The position numbers and the translations under genes were made by a program. Positions 1 through 7,439 of a stretch of 12,348 nucleotides of DNA are shown piece by piece. Numbering within the stretch: the first letter of the stretch is position 1; each line of letters opens with the position of its first letter. Below the pieces are notes generated by a model, which had not been told where the DNA came from, did no database searches, and saw only the letters and a program-made list of their open reading frames with translations. Source of the DNA: Candidatus Poseidoniaceae archaeon (GTDB taxonomy: Archaea; Thermoplasmatota; Poseidoniia; Poseidoniales; Poseidoniaceae); contig JAKMGM010000127.1 in assembly GCA_022424925.1 (NCBI GenBank), positions 1 through 12,348 on the forward strand, in the 5' to 3' direction.

Positions 1-58
1 GTGTTGAGCCCTGATTCACTCTGTCCTTCATTGCAAAGACATCACGCAGACCTGACAT
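1..58 (-). CDS. 5' end of an unidentified gene, cut by the window edge
   Basis: On the minus strand an ATG at 58-56 opens a frame that stays open for 19 codons to the left edge and begins MSGLRDVFAMKDRVNQGST. It is preceded by TTGAGGGATACA, which gives a GAGG Shine-Dalgarno core 6-7 bases before the ATG. The TGA of the upstream membrane-protein gene (67-69) lies only 8 bases before this ATG, so the two are probably co-transcribed and translationally coupled. Nineteen residues are too few to name a family; the start is hydrophilic, with no signal peptide or membrane segment. The call rests on the ribosome binding site and spacing, not on homology. The frame is too short for a coding-statistics argument, so it could still be chance. 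Confidence 0.55.
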   Translation of the reverse strand, partial: MSGLRDVFAMKDRVNQGST

Positions 59-66
59 TGTATCCC

Positions 67-450
67 TCAAGAGAGAAAGTCTGACCACGATAATTCACTC
101 ATCACGATAATCATGAGGTACATAATGGCGATGAAGAATGCAGGGTTACGCCCTTTTTCAACGAGGCTTTCGACTTGACGCAGGTTTCCGTCCTGATCTC
201 GAATAATGGTTGTAGCCTCAGAGGTAATATAATTCCCTCCAGCAGTGAACTCTTTCTCGTTTCTACGGCTTTGGTACATCAGGAACACCAGCATGCCGAT
301 GATTACGCCGAGGCTTGGTCCAAAAAATGCGCCTAGAGCGGAATTGAACTCGGTCCACATAGCGGCTGTCAGGTAAAGGCTCAAACCCGCAGTCAAAAGA
401 GAAATCAATCCCTTGCCTTGTTTTTGGCTCGACATCTTTAGTGCGTCCAT
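67..450 (-). CDS. Small three-helix membrane protein of unknown function
   Basis: A protein of 127 residues if translation starts at ATG 450 (MDALKMSSQKQ). The frame stays open to a TTG at 480, but that start has no ribosome binding site. Three hydrophobic segments are visible: about 15-33, about 40-58 (LGAFFGPSLGVIIGMLVFLM) and about 103-119. A charged stretch of about 45 residues (QSRRNEKEF to VEKGRN) separates the second and third helices and is probably cytoplasmic by the positive-inside rule. No catalytic motif or named family is recognised. It is probably the first gene of a minus-strand operon continuing into the gene at 1-58, and it is divergent from the AroE-like gene. A run of six G on the sense strand (467-472) lies 16 bases before the ATG, too far for a normal Shine-Dalgarno. 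Coding status is likely from the clean membrane topology and conserved-looking spacing; function is unknown. Confidence 0.75.
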   Translation of the reverse strand: MDALKMSSQKQGKGLISLLTAGLSLYLTAAMWTEFNSALGAFFGPSLGVIIGMLVFLMYQSRRNEKEFTAGGNYITSEATTIIRDQDGNLRQVESLVEKGRNPAFFIAIMYLMIIVMSELSWSDFLS

Positions 451-542
451 GAAAATAACAAGATGTCCCCCCTTTTTCAACTCTACCCCGTTTCATGTCG
501 AAGTTGCACGATGTTGAAGAACCACGAATGGAAGGGTCAAGC
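451..542. promoter_or_regulatory. Divergent promoter region between the membrane-protein and AroE-like genes
   Basis: This 92-base gap must hold promoters for both directions. An AT-rich element, GAAAATAACA at 451-460, is the best TATA-like sequence for the plus strand; a start about 27 bases downstream would fall near 484. The frame of the plus-strand gene is open from ATG 495, but the conserved protein starts at 543. There is no perfect palindrome or obvious operator. This is inferred from gene arrangement and a weak sequence match only. Confidence 0.35.
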
Positions 543-1583
543 ATGGCACAGGTACGGTACGCTGTATCTGGAAGTCCTGTCACTCACTCTCTTTCGCCAT
601 TGCTGATGGGGTTAGTGCTTTCAAACTTAGAAAAGTTTGGCAGTTCTGTAAAATTGGGCTGTACGGGTTCTTCTCTTCACTTGGTTGAAACTGAGGCTAT
701 CGAGGATGCACTGGGTTGGGGTTATGCAGGCCATGTGCCCAATGCCCCTGTTTGGCAATACACGAATGCACCTTTTGGCAAGTACCGTACCGATGCTCTC
801 ATGAAAAAGGCAATAGAAGCAGCAATGCTCATCGAAGATGCAGACCCAAGATTCGCGTCCAAAACTGCCGATGATTCACTTCATTCACTGTCGAAAGAGG
901 ATGCTCTTTTGATGTCAGCCCCACACGCTCATCTTCCTTCACAGTCACTCGAGAACGAAGTGTGGATGAATCTCACATCTCCTCTCAAGCATCAACTCTC
1001 AAGCGATGCGATATCAACCATCGATGAATCCATGCTCCTTCAATCGGTGAATGCGCTTCGTTGGGACGGACGGGCATGGTGGTGTGCAGGTGTCGACGGT
1101 AACGGTGTGGTGGCTTTAGCGCAGCATCACGGAATCGATGTCACGAACGGTGCAATACTTGGTATCGTTGGCGGAGGTGGCGCAGCCCGTTCAACTGCTG
1201 ATGCATGGTTGAAAGCAGGCGGAAAAATTGCGACAATTGCAGGCCGTCGCACGCTTGAATTACCGTATGCATTTGAATCTGAAGACCCTTCAGATATGGT
1301 CGATTTTGCCGTTGATTTTGACGGAGATTTGACGACCAAAAATCCGTTTGAGTCGTGTTTGAAGCGGCTTAATCCCTCGTATTGTGCACTCAATGTTGAC
1401 CTTGATTCGCGTTTTGAAGCCTTGTTGTCCCAACCATTCGATGGTCGGTGGATGTTGACGGCACAACATATCGAAGCCTGGAAGCGGTTGTGGGCGCCTC
1501 AGTATGCTCATTTAGTGCCCTCATTAGACCTGCTTCTGACGCAGTTGGTCCATGCTGAGAGCGCCCTTGCAGCGTATACATAA
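543..1583 (+). CDS. aroE: Divergent shikimate dehydrogenase-like protein with a large insertion
   Basis: Shikimate dehydrogenase reduces 3-dehydroshikimate to shikimate with NADPH in aromatic amino-acid synthesis. From ATG 543 the product has 346 residues against about 270 for the family. Family signatures occur in the right order: YAVSGSPVTHSLSP (6-19, shikimate-binding SxS), NLTSPLK (143-149, matching NVTVPFK with the catalytic Lys), SVNA (168-171), VDGNG (184-188, keeping the catalytic Asp of NTDGxG), the nucleotide-binding loop GGGGAARS (210-217), a basic GRRT (234-237) where NADP enzymes have NRT, and LLTQLVHA (331-338, the late Gln). About 80 extra residues lie between SLSP and NLTSPLK, and the usual INATSxG motif is not recognisable. 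Start 543 is preferred over ATG 495 and 528 because GGAAGGG lies 6 bases upstream and the motif then sits at the normal N-terminus. It could be a paralogue with another substrate. Confidence 0.8.
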   Translation: MAQVRYAVSGSPVTHSLSPLLMGLVLSNLEKFGSSVKLGCTGSSLHLVETEAIEDALGWGYAGHVPNAPVWQYTNAPFGKYRTDALMKKAIEAAMLIEDADPRFASKTADDSLHSLSKEDALLMSAPHAHLPSQSLENEVWMNLTSPLKHQLSSDAISTIDESMLLQSVNALRWDGRAWWCAGVDGNGVVALAQHHGIDVTNGAILGIVGGGGAARSTADAWLKAGGKIATIAGRRTLELPYAFESEDPSDMVDFAVDFDGDLTTKNPFESCLKRLNPSYCALNVDLDSRFEALLSQPFDGRWMLTAQHIEAWKRLWAPQYAHLVPSLDLLLTQLVHAESALAAYT

Positions 1584-1610
1584 TGCCCAAAGCGATTAGA
1601 ATGAGGACAT

Positions 1611-1614
1611 GGAG
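1611..1614 (+). promoter_or_regulatory. Ribosome binding site that favours start 1621
   Basis: GGAG at 1611-1614 stands 6 bases before ATG 1621. The frame also has ATGs at 1609 (GAGG only two bases away, too close) and at 1630. The start at 1621 or 1630 puts a short basic n-region directly before the hydrophobic core of the signal peptide, as expected for export. Confidence 0.5.
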
Positions 1615-1620
1615 CGGGGA

Positions 1621-4404
1621 ATGGTGGGCATGCGATTCCAAACACGCACAATGTGTCTCTTGGTCCTCGCCGGTCTTCTCCTCCCTGCTTATTCAGGTCT
1701 CGTTTCTGCTTCACATCCCCCTGAACACCAATCGTTTACTACGCCACACGACGGAGCAGACTTTCCAGTAGGCTGGGCTGATTTAGAATACGGTACATTT
1801 CAAACACAGGACTTCCGACTTCTTTATCCTGCAATGACGAGCGGTGAAGAATCGGACATGGCTGGTAACGGTCCTTTTCCATACATTCAATTTTTTGTTG
1901 ATGAAGGGGAATCGTCTTCATCGTACATGGACCTTGCATCACGTTTTGTTCACAAAGGGTATATTGTAGCCGTTCATGACAATGACTACGATTCAACCAA
2001 TATTCAGTTTCTTGTGAGTCAAACTTCGGCAGTCGCTCAACACCTTGAGCAACTCAATAACACAACGGCTGGTTCAATCAGCGGTACATTTGGTCAGTTT
2101 GATTTGCACCACTGGGGAATGGGAGGCCACGGCACTGGTGCAGCTGCGGCGTATGGAGCGTACCCTTTTTGGCTTAATTCCAGTCAAAATGGTGCAATTC
2201 AACCACCTCGTGCCTTGTTTGGTGTGGGTACCGACTTCACGGAATGGGACGGCGAGCATTGGGAGGAACTTTCTCCTGAATCATGGCAGTCAGTACCGGC
2301 CAAACCTGCGGCAAGCTTGTTTATTTCAGGAACTGCAGATGAGGTGTATCCGTCTGAAGATGTTCAAAGCGTCTTATCCTCGGGCTTGGGGATGGGTTGG
2401 CAACTGATGGAAGTTCTCGGGGCAGATCACTACCAATTCCAAGATTCAACATCCTTTTTGGAAGGGCTTGGCGATGGTGACGCATCACGTTCTCAAGATG
2501 AACAAAACTCCATTGCTTCTGAACACATCAATGCTTACCTTGATTTGACACTGCGCGGTTCACACGAACATTTCCGAACGGCTTTCAATCGACCAGACGG
2601 TCCACACATTGTGAGCGATACTGACGCTTATATTGTCGAAAATTTGGACGATAGTCACTTCCTGCTGCTGAACGACACCAGAATCGCCCCAGATGGCAAC
2701 ATGACCTTTGGCCCACAGACTACGGTGAATTTCTTTACCAACTGGAGTCTACGAGACGGCCGAACCATCGATGACCTTCCCACAGACTGGGATTTGTCGG
2801 TGAGTTGTAACGTCGAAGGGATGGAGGCAACTGAAGGCCAAATCGATGCGAACGGTACGGCAATCTGCTTGTTTCCGATGGTGGCTGTTGCTCCAGGGCC
2901 GCACACCGCAATCGTTCGAATCGAGGTAGAAGGTGCTGGTTCTACAGTAGAATTTTCATTCAATCGCACCGATGCACCCTTGATTCTAACTTCCCCAGTT
3001 CCGATTGTTGAATTGAACCAACGCAGCAGCATCCATGTCGACGCTTCGATGTTCGCATACGACCCTGATGGACAGGATGTTTTTATTCAATCCGCTGCGT
3101 TTACCAACGGTTCAGTTGAAGATTTCATTGTGACACTCGACCAAGATAAACGCGGTATGCAGATTTACCATGATGTTAGCGACGAGCGTCTTGAGGGCGT
3201 CAACATTACGCTTACATTGCGCGCTGGTGGCGAGGGTATCATCGACCAAGCAAACACCACTGCAGCCGTCCGAATACTTCCGGTGGACGACCCGGTGTTC
3301 AAAGTAAATGATGTGCCGATGCAAAATATGATTGAAGATGGCACGCCGATAACAGTCAATCTTTCCATGTATGTTACCGACCCTGAGGGCAGCGTTTTGT
3401 TCGGTACTGCATCAGGTGCGTCACAAGGAGAATATGGTCCTGTACGGTTCACCTTCGATGACGGCCATCTCACCCTCACGCCCTTGACAAATCAAAACGG
3501 TGCGACCGTCATGCACCTGTTGGTGAGTGATGGAACCACTGAACCGGTTGAACTGGATGTGCCTCTGTATGTAGAGCCCGTGAATGACGAGATTCTTGTC
3601 AATGAATCAAAGTGGAATGTAACATTGTTCGAAGACGAAAGCATGGTGCTGAATCTTTCGGACCTGGCATGGGATATTGATGGCGACAATCTGTTTTGGA
3701 GCATTAACAGCAGTTCTCAAACGGTCAGTGTAGTTCGTTCCACGAACCAACTTGTCATCACGCCAATTCTTGACTATTCAGGCATCGATAACCGTACAAC
3801 AGTCAGTGTCACCGACCAAAGCACGAATGTAAGTCGAACACTCATTATCAATGTTCTTTCGTCACCAGATGCTCCATTTCTTACCTTGCAAGAACTCAAT
3901 TTGATTGATGCGACAGCAGGTAGTTTACAATGGAGGGTTTTCGATGCAGATGGCGTAACTCCCGTGGTCTCTGAAGTAACCATAGACGGCGTGATAGCCG
4001 AAAACCTCACCCATTCCTGCGTCTATGACAGTAACGATTTCACGGATCGTTGTCTTACCATGCTCCCTCTCCCAGTTGTGCACAACGGCACGGTTGAAGT
4101 CAGCATGACAGTCTATGATGGAGAAATGGATGCCTACACTACCGCATCCATCTCTGTGAACATGACACCGAGTGAGGTGCAACAACCGGTCGCTACGGAC
4201 ACGGATGACACCCAATCACTCAACATAGCCTACATCAGTACCATCAGTTTCCTCGTTCTTGCAGTTCTGGTTGGCTTTATCGTGAGGCTACGAAGAGGTT
4301 CTTCCACACCGGTAGAGCCTGAACCTATGCAAACCACTGAACAGCCGGATGTACCTGTTGTAAAGTCAGCTGGACTCTTGGAGCGCGCACGTCAAAAGCA
4401 GTGA
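1621..4404 (+). CDS. Membrane-anchored surface protein: hydrolase-like head, Ig/cadherin-like domains
   Basis: The product has 927 residues. A signal peptide (about 1-30, core CLLVLAGLLLPAYSGLVSA) leads into an alpha/beta-hydrolase-like domain (about 50-310) of the PET-hydrolase/dienelactone-hydrolase type. Its acid and base regions are recognisable: FISGTADEVYP (234-244, Asp 240) and GADHYQF (267-273, His 270). The nucleophile elbow reads GHGTG (169-173), with Gly 171 where Ser is expected, and the oxyanion loop reads FFVDEGES instead of an HG-type loop. Catalysis of the usual kind is therefore unlikely. Beta-rich segments follow (about 455-555, 556-655, 656-750 and 751-850); two carry the (E/D)DG/ES...DPEG/DIDGD pattern of cadherin/Ig-like repeats. 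A membrane helix (about 868-889), an RLRR stop-transfer and a tail ending GLLERARQKQ complete it. About 20 N-X-S/T sequons support an outer, glycosylated location. It follows aroE by 37 bases and may be co-transcribed. Ligand unknown. Confidence 0.85.
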   Translation: MVGMRFQTRTMCLLVLAGLLLPAYSGLVSASHPPEHQSFTTPHDGADFPVGWADLEYGTFQTQDFRLLYPAMTSGEESDMAGNGPFPYIQFFVDEGESSSSYMDLASRFVHKGYIVAVHDNDYDSTNIQFLVSQTSAVAQHLEQLNNTTAGSISGTFGQFDLHHWGMGGHGTGAAAAYGAYPFWLNSSQNGAIQPPRALFGVGTDFTEWDGEHWEELSPESWQSVPAKPAASLFISGTADEVYPSEDVQSVLSSGLGMGWQLMEVLGADHYQFQDSTSFLEGLGDGDASRSQDEQNSIASEHINAYLDLTLRGSHEHFRTAFNRPDGPHIVSDTDAYIVENLDDSHFLLLNDTRIAPDGNMTFGPQTTVNFFTNWSLRDGRTIDDLPTDWDLSVSCNVEGMEATEGQIDANGTAICLFPMVAVAPGPHTAIVRIEVEGAGSTVEFSFNRTDAPLILTSPVPIVELNQRSSIHVDASMFAYDPDGQDVFIQSAAFTNGSVEDFIVTLDQDKRGMQIYHDVSDERLEGVNITLTLRAGGEGIIDQANTTAAVRILPVDDPVFKVNDVPMQNMIEDGTPITVNLSMYVTDPEGSVLFGTASGASQGEYGPVRFTFDDGHLTLTPLTNQNGATVMHLLVSDGTTEPVELDVPLYVEPVNDEILVNESKWNVTLFEDESMVLNLSDLAWDIDGDNLFWSINSSSQTVSVVRSTNQLVITPILDYSGIDNRTTVSVTDQSTNVSRTLIINVLSSPDAPFLTLQELNLIDATAGSLQWRVFDADGVTPVVSEVTIDGVIAENLTHSCVYDSNDFTDRCLTMLPLPVVHNGTVEVSMTVYDGEMDAYTTASISVNMTPSEVQQPVATDTDDTQSLNIAYISTISFLVLAVLVGFIVRLRRGSSTPVEPEPMQTTEQPDVPVVKSAGLLERARQKQ

Positions 4405-4407
4405 TGT

Positions 4408-5970
4408 TCAAAGTGGTATATTGCCGTGCTTTTTAGGTGGACTCCATTCACGCTTTGATTGCAGAATGTTCAGCGCACGGCAGAGACGTAATCGGCTTTC
4501 ACTTGGTTCGATGACATCGTCGAGCCAACCGTTACGGGCTGCGACATACGGGTCGCCAAATTTGGCTTTATACTCTTCAATGAGTTGTTGTCGAATATCT
4601 TCGCGCTTTTCTTCAGGCGCCTTTTTGATTTCAGTACGGTGAATCACATTGACCGCACCCTCTGCACCCATGACGGCTAACTCAGCAGTGGGCCATGCAA
4701 TGTTGTAATCGCTTTGCAAATGTTTGCACGACATTGCGAGGTAGGCACCGCCGTATGCTTTGCGCGTTACCAATGTAAGTTTAGGAACAGTTGCTTCAGC
4801 GTATGCGAACAGCAGTTTGGCACCATGACGAATAATACCTCCCCATTCTTGGACAACGCCTGGGAGAAAACCAGGGACGTCTTCGAAGGTGACAAGGGGG
4901 ATATTGAACGAATCACACATGCGTATGAATCGAGCAGCTTTGATGGATGCGTCAATATCGAGACATCCGGCGAGAACCTTTGGTTGATTTCCAACAACGC
5001 CAATTGTCTTCCCTTCAAGGCGGGCAAATCCTATGATGATATTGTCTGCATAGGATTCAAACAATTCCATGAAAATCCCATCATCAACAATCTCTTCGAC
5101 CACTTTCACCATGTCGTACGGTTTGTTCGGGTTGTCCGGTACCAGTGTTTCAAGTTCAGGGTTGGGTCTGTTTCTCGGGTCAGCGGTTTCCTCAGTTGGC
5201 GCATCAGCCATGTTATGGTCAGGCAGGTAGGAGAGAATTTCAGTGGCCAAAGTGCACGCTTCTTCTTCATCTTCAGCGATTAAACATGCGATCCCGGAGC
5301 GCGATGCGTGCAGAGATGCGCCACCGAGTCCAGCGGCGTCGATTTCGCCTTCAAGAACCTCTGGAGTCTCGAGCGGTGAAGACATGAACAACTGACCGTG
5401 GTCTTCGCCGAGAATTGTAAAGTCGGCAAGGCTTGCCGCAAGTGCTGAAGCTCCAACAACCGGGCCCAATACCAAACTTATCATCGGAATTCTACCACTG
5501 CATTGGACCAAACGGTCGAGCAACTCACCCGTCCCTCCGAGCGCTGAAACGCCGTCATGGGCTCGTTGTCCTCCACCGTCCCACATTCCAATGATTGGCG
5601 CTTTTGCACGTTCAGCCATTTCGATGATTTTGGAGATTTTTTTTGCATGCATTTCACCCATGCTTCCACCGTGAACGCTGAAATCTTGGGCAAAGCAATA
5701 GATGCGGCGACCGTTGATGGTACCGTGACCAGCTACGACACCGTCACCCAGCGTATGGTGGAGGAACATTCCATTGTCCGTTGAGCGGTGGGTGACGAAC
5801 GAATCAATTTCAATAAAGGATTGTTCATCGAGCAGCATCCCAATGCGGTCACGTGCCGTTCCTCTTCCGCTGCTTCGAATGGCTTCTTGCCGCTTCAAAC
5901 CCCCACCAAGCCGAGCCTGCTCACGCTTGTATTGGAGTTCCTCGAGACGCTCACTCGAATTGCCTGCCAT
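4408..5970 (-). CDS. Acyl-CoA carboxylase carboxyltransferase (beta) subunit, PccB/MmdA type
   Basis: This family moves the carboxyl group between biotin and an acyl-CoA such as propionyl-CoA. From ATG 5970 it has 520 residues, the normal length. The N-terminal crotonase-like half shows GGSMGEMHAKK, DGGGQRAHDG where SGGARIQEG is usual, and GPVVGAS where GPCAGGA is usual. The C-terminal half is canonical: GNQPKVLAG, TFEDVPGFLPG, GIIRHGAKLLFAYAEATVPK, TRKAYGGAY, MGAEGAVNV and the terminal PPKKHGNIPL. The residue after GGAY, recalled as Asp in Streptomyces PccB and Ile in AccB and linked to substrate choice, is Leu here, so the substrate stays open. The frame is open to ATG 6060, but that would overlap gatD by 53 bases and add 30 atypical residues. 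No biotin carboxylase or biotin carrier gene is present in the window, so partners must be elsewhere. A Na+-pumping decarboxylase alpha subunit is the main alternative. Confidence 0.92.
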   Translation of the reverse strand: MAGNSSERLEELQYKREQARLGGGLKRQEAIRSSGRGTARDRIGMLLDEQSFIEIDSFVTHRSTDNGMFLHHTLGDGVVAGHGTINGRRIYCFAQDFSVHGGSMGEMHAKKISKIIEMAERAKAPIIGMWDGGGQRAHDGVSALGGTGELLDRLVQCSGRIPMISLVLGPVVGASALAASLADFTILGEDHGQLFMSSPLETPEVLEGEIDAAGLGGASLHASRSGIACLIAEDEEEACTLATEILSYLPDHNMADAPTEETADPRNRPNPELETLVPDNPNKPYDMVKVVEEIVDDGIFMELFESYADNIIIGFARLEGKTIGVVGNQPKVLAGCLDIDASIKAARFIRMCDSFNIPLVTFEDVPGFLPGVVQEWGGIIRHGAKLLFAYAEATVPKLTLVTRKAYGGAYLAMSCKHLQSDYNIAWPTAELAVMGAEGAVNVIHRTEIKKAPEEKREDIRQQLIEEYKAKFGDPYVAARNGWLDDVIEPSESRLRLCRALNILQSKREWSPPKKHGNIPL

Positions 5971-6007
5971 ACTTATCCCATCACTCGGCGGTTTTTCATT
6001 CAAGCGC

Positions 6008-7363
6008 TCAAGTTCTGAGCGTATTGTTTCCTTCTCCACATAGGTTTGCACCAATTGCATCTCGCAGTTTCATGTCGTTTGAAAGCGCCCAATGAACCTT
6101 GACAATTACCGTATCTGGAGCGGCTATGCTGCCGTGGCCAAGAATCCCCATTTCCATTTGCTTTCGCCCTTTGGAATAGACATTCATGTCCACCGGACCA
6201 TGGATGCACTGGTTGGTGACAACGATAGGGATTTCTCGGTTGATGCATCGTGTGAGTGCTCTCCATACTTTGGTGTTCTCCGGTGCGTCTTTACCAGGGT
6301 CTTCTATGGGTAAATGGCCGAGGCCAGTTCCTTGAATCACGATGGCTTGGACGCCCGTTTGCACAATGGCTTCAATCTCTTCGGAATGCAACCATGGTCC
6401 TGCTACAAACTGCGCAATTCTGGTACTCGTCTCATACGTCGTTGGCCGTTCACATATCTGGCGTTCCGTACCGTTTTTCAGATACACATCATACGATTCT
6501 GTGCTCGTATAACTCAACTCGCCGTTATCGATTGTAACATGTCCAAGTGCTTCACAGTTCACGGGTTGGAATGCATCCCTGCGTGAGGAATGAAGCTTAC
6601 GAACACCAACGCCAGGATAAATGGCGCATTCACCGTCGTTGTTTGTCGAATGCATGACTAAAACGACACCATCACCGATATCTCCGCCTGTTTGCGGTCC
6701 ATGTGCAGCCCAATAAACGGCAGAAAGGAGGTTCTCAGCGGCGTCGGAAGAACCACGGTCAGATGAACGTTGAGAGCCGACAAAAGCGATTCTGCCAGGT
6801 GGGACTTCACCCTTACCGCACCAAGCAAAACTGAGTGCAGCAGATGACATATGCAGTGTATCGGTTCCGTGGGTGATGACAACACCATCGCAACCGTCAT
6901 CAAAGGCTTGCTTTGATGCTTGGATCATACTGTTCCAGTGCTGTGGTCGAATGTCATCGCTAAACATGTTACCAAGTTTGACAGCCTCAATGTTGGCGAT
7001 GCTTGCGAGTTCGGGTAGACTCGCCACCATTTCTTCAGGTTCAAATCGAGCGACGACGGCGCCAGTCGTGTAGTCGACTTTCGAAGCAATTGTACCACCG
7101 GTATGGAGTATTCGTACTCTTGGCAAACCGTCGGCCACCACAACCTCTTCGGCAGAGGTCTTGCTTTCAACGGACTGGGTTGGTAACGTTTCAATTGTGT
7201 TTATTTGGTCGAGTGGATAACTCGCATTGTAACCGTTCACTAATTTCACTGTGAGGTGTTGCTTTGAGGCTGGGTGTAAGGCAACGCCTTCAATGGTCGT
7301 CGTACCGTTGTGAGTTTTCACTTCGAGTTTGACACGTTGGCCTACAGAGGGAACTTCAACCAT
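6008..7363 (-). CDS. gatD: Glu-tRNA(Gln) amidotransferase subunit D
   Basis: GatD is the asparaginase-like subunit of the archaeal GatDE complex. It releases ammonia from Gln or Asn, which GatE uses to turn Glu-tRNA(Gln) into Gln-tRNA(Gln). From ATG 7363 the product has 451 residues. An N-terminal beta-barrel (about 5-60, with LVNGYNASYPLDQI) resembles the GatD-specific domain that separates it from plain asparaginases. Asparaginase signatures follow: ILHTGGTIAS (85-94, catalytic Thr 91), HGTDTLHMSS (165-174, Thr 167 and Asp 168) and VRKLHSSRRDAF with Lys 256. The ending (IHGPVDMNVYSKGR and a short NLCGEGNN tail) also fits GatD. The frame extends to a TTG at 7411 without a ribosome binding site; ATG 7363 gives the family-like N-terminus. 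GatE is not in the window. The gene lies downstream of the tRNA-Met gene on the same strand and 37 bases before the carboxyltransferase start. Confidence 0.94.
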   Translation of the reverse strand: MVEVPSVGQRVKLEVKTHNGTTTIEGVALHPASKQHLTVKLVNGYNASYPLDQINTIETLPTQSVESKTSAEEVVVADGLPRVRILHTGGTIASKVDYTTGAVVARFEPEEMVASLPELASIANIEAVKLGNMFSDDIRPQHWNSMIQASKQAFDDGCDGVVITHGTDTLHMSSAALSFAWCGKGEVPPGRIAFVGSQRSSDRGSSDAAENLLSAVYWAAHGPQTGGDIGDGVVLVMHSTNNDGECAIYPGVGVRKLHSSRRDAFQPVNCEALGHVTIDNGELSYTSTESYDVYLKNGTERQICERPTTYETSTRIAQFVAGPWLHSEEIEAIVQTGVQAIVIQGTGLGHLPIEDPGKDAPENTKVWRALTRCINREIPIVVTNQCIHGPVDMNVYSKGRKQMEMGILGHGSIAAPDTVIVKVHWALSNDMKLRDAIGANLCGEGNNTLRT

Positions 7364-7439
7364 GCATTGCCGAACAGCGGGGAGCACATCAAGGGTTCGT
7401 CGAATAAGCAAGCATATCGCTCAACCTGTCTTTTCAAAA

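Noticed and set aside
1583..1771. 62-codon plus-strand frame at the aroE/surface-protein junction
   Set aside because: It overlaps the signal-peptide region of the real gene in another frame and has no support of its own.
4714..5283. 189-codon plus-strand open frame inside the carboxyltransferase gene
   Set aside because: It lies wholly antisense to a strongly conserved enzyme, has no signal, domain or ribosome binding site that I can see, and is explained by codon bias on the other strand.
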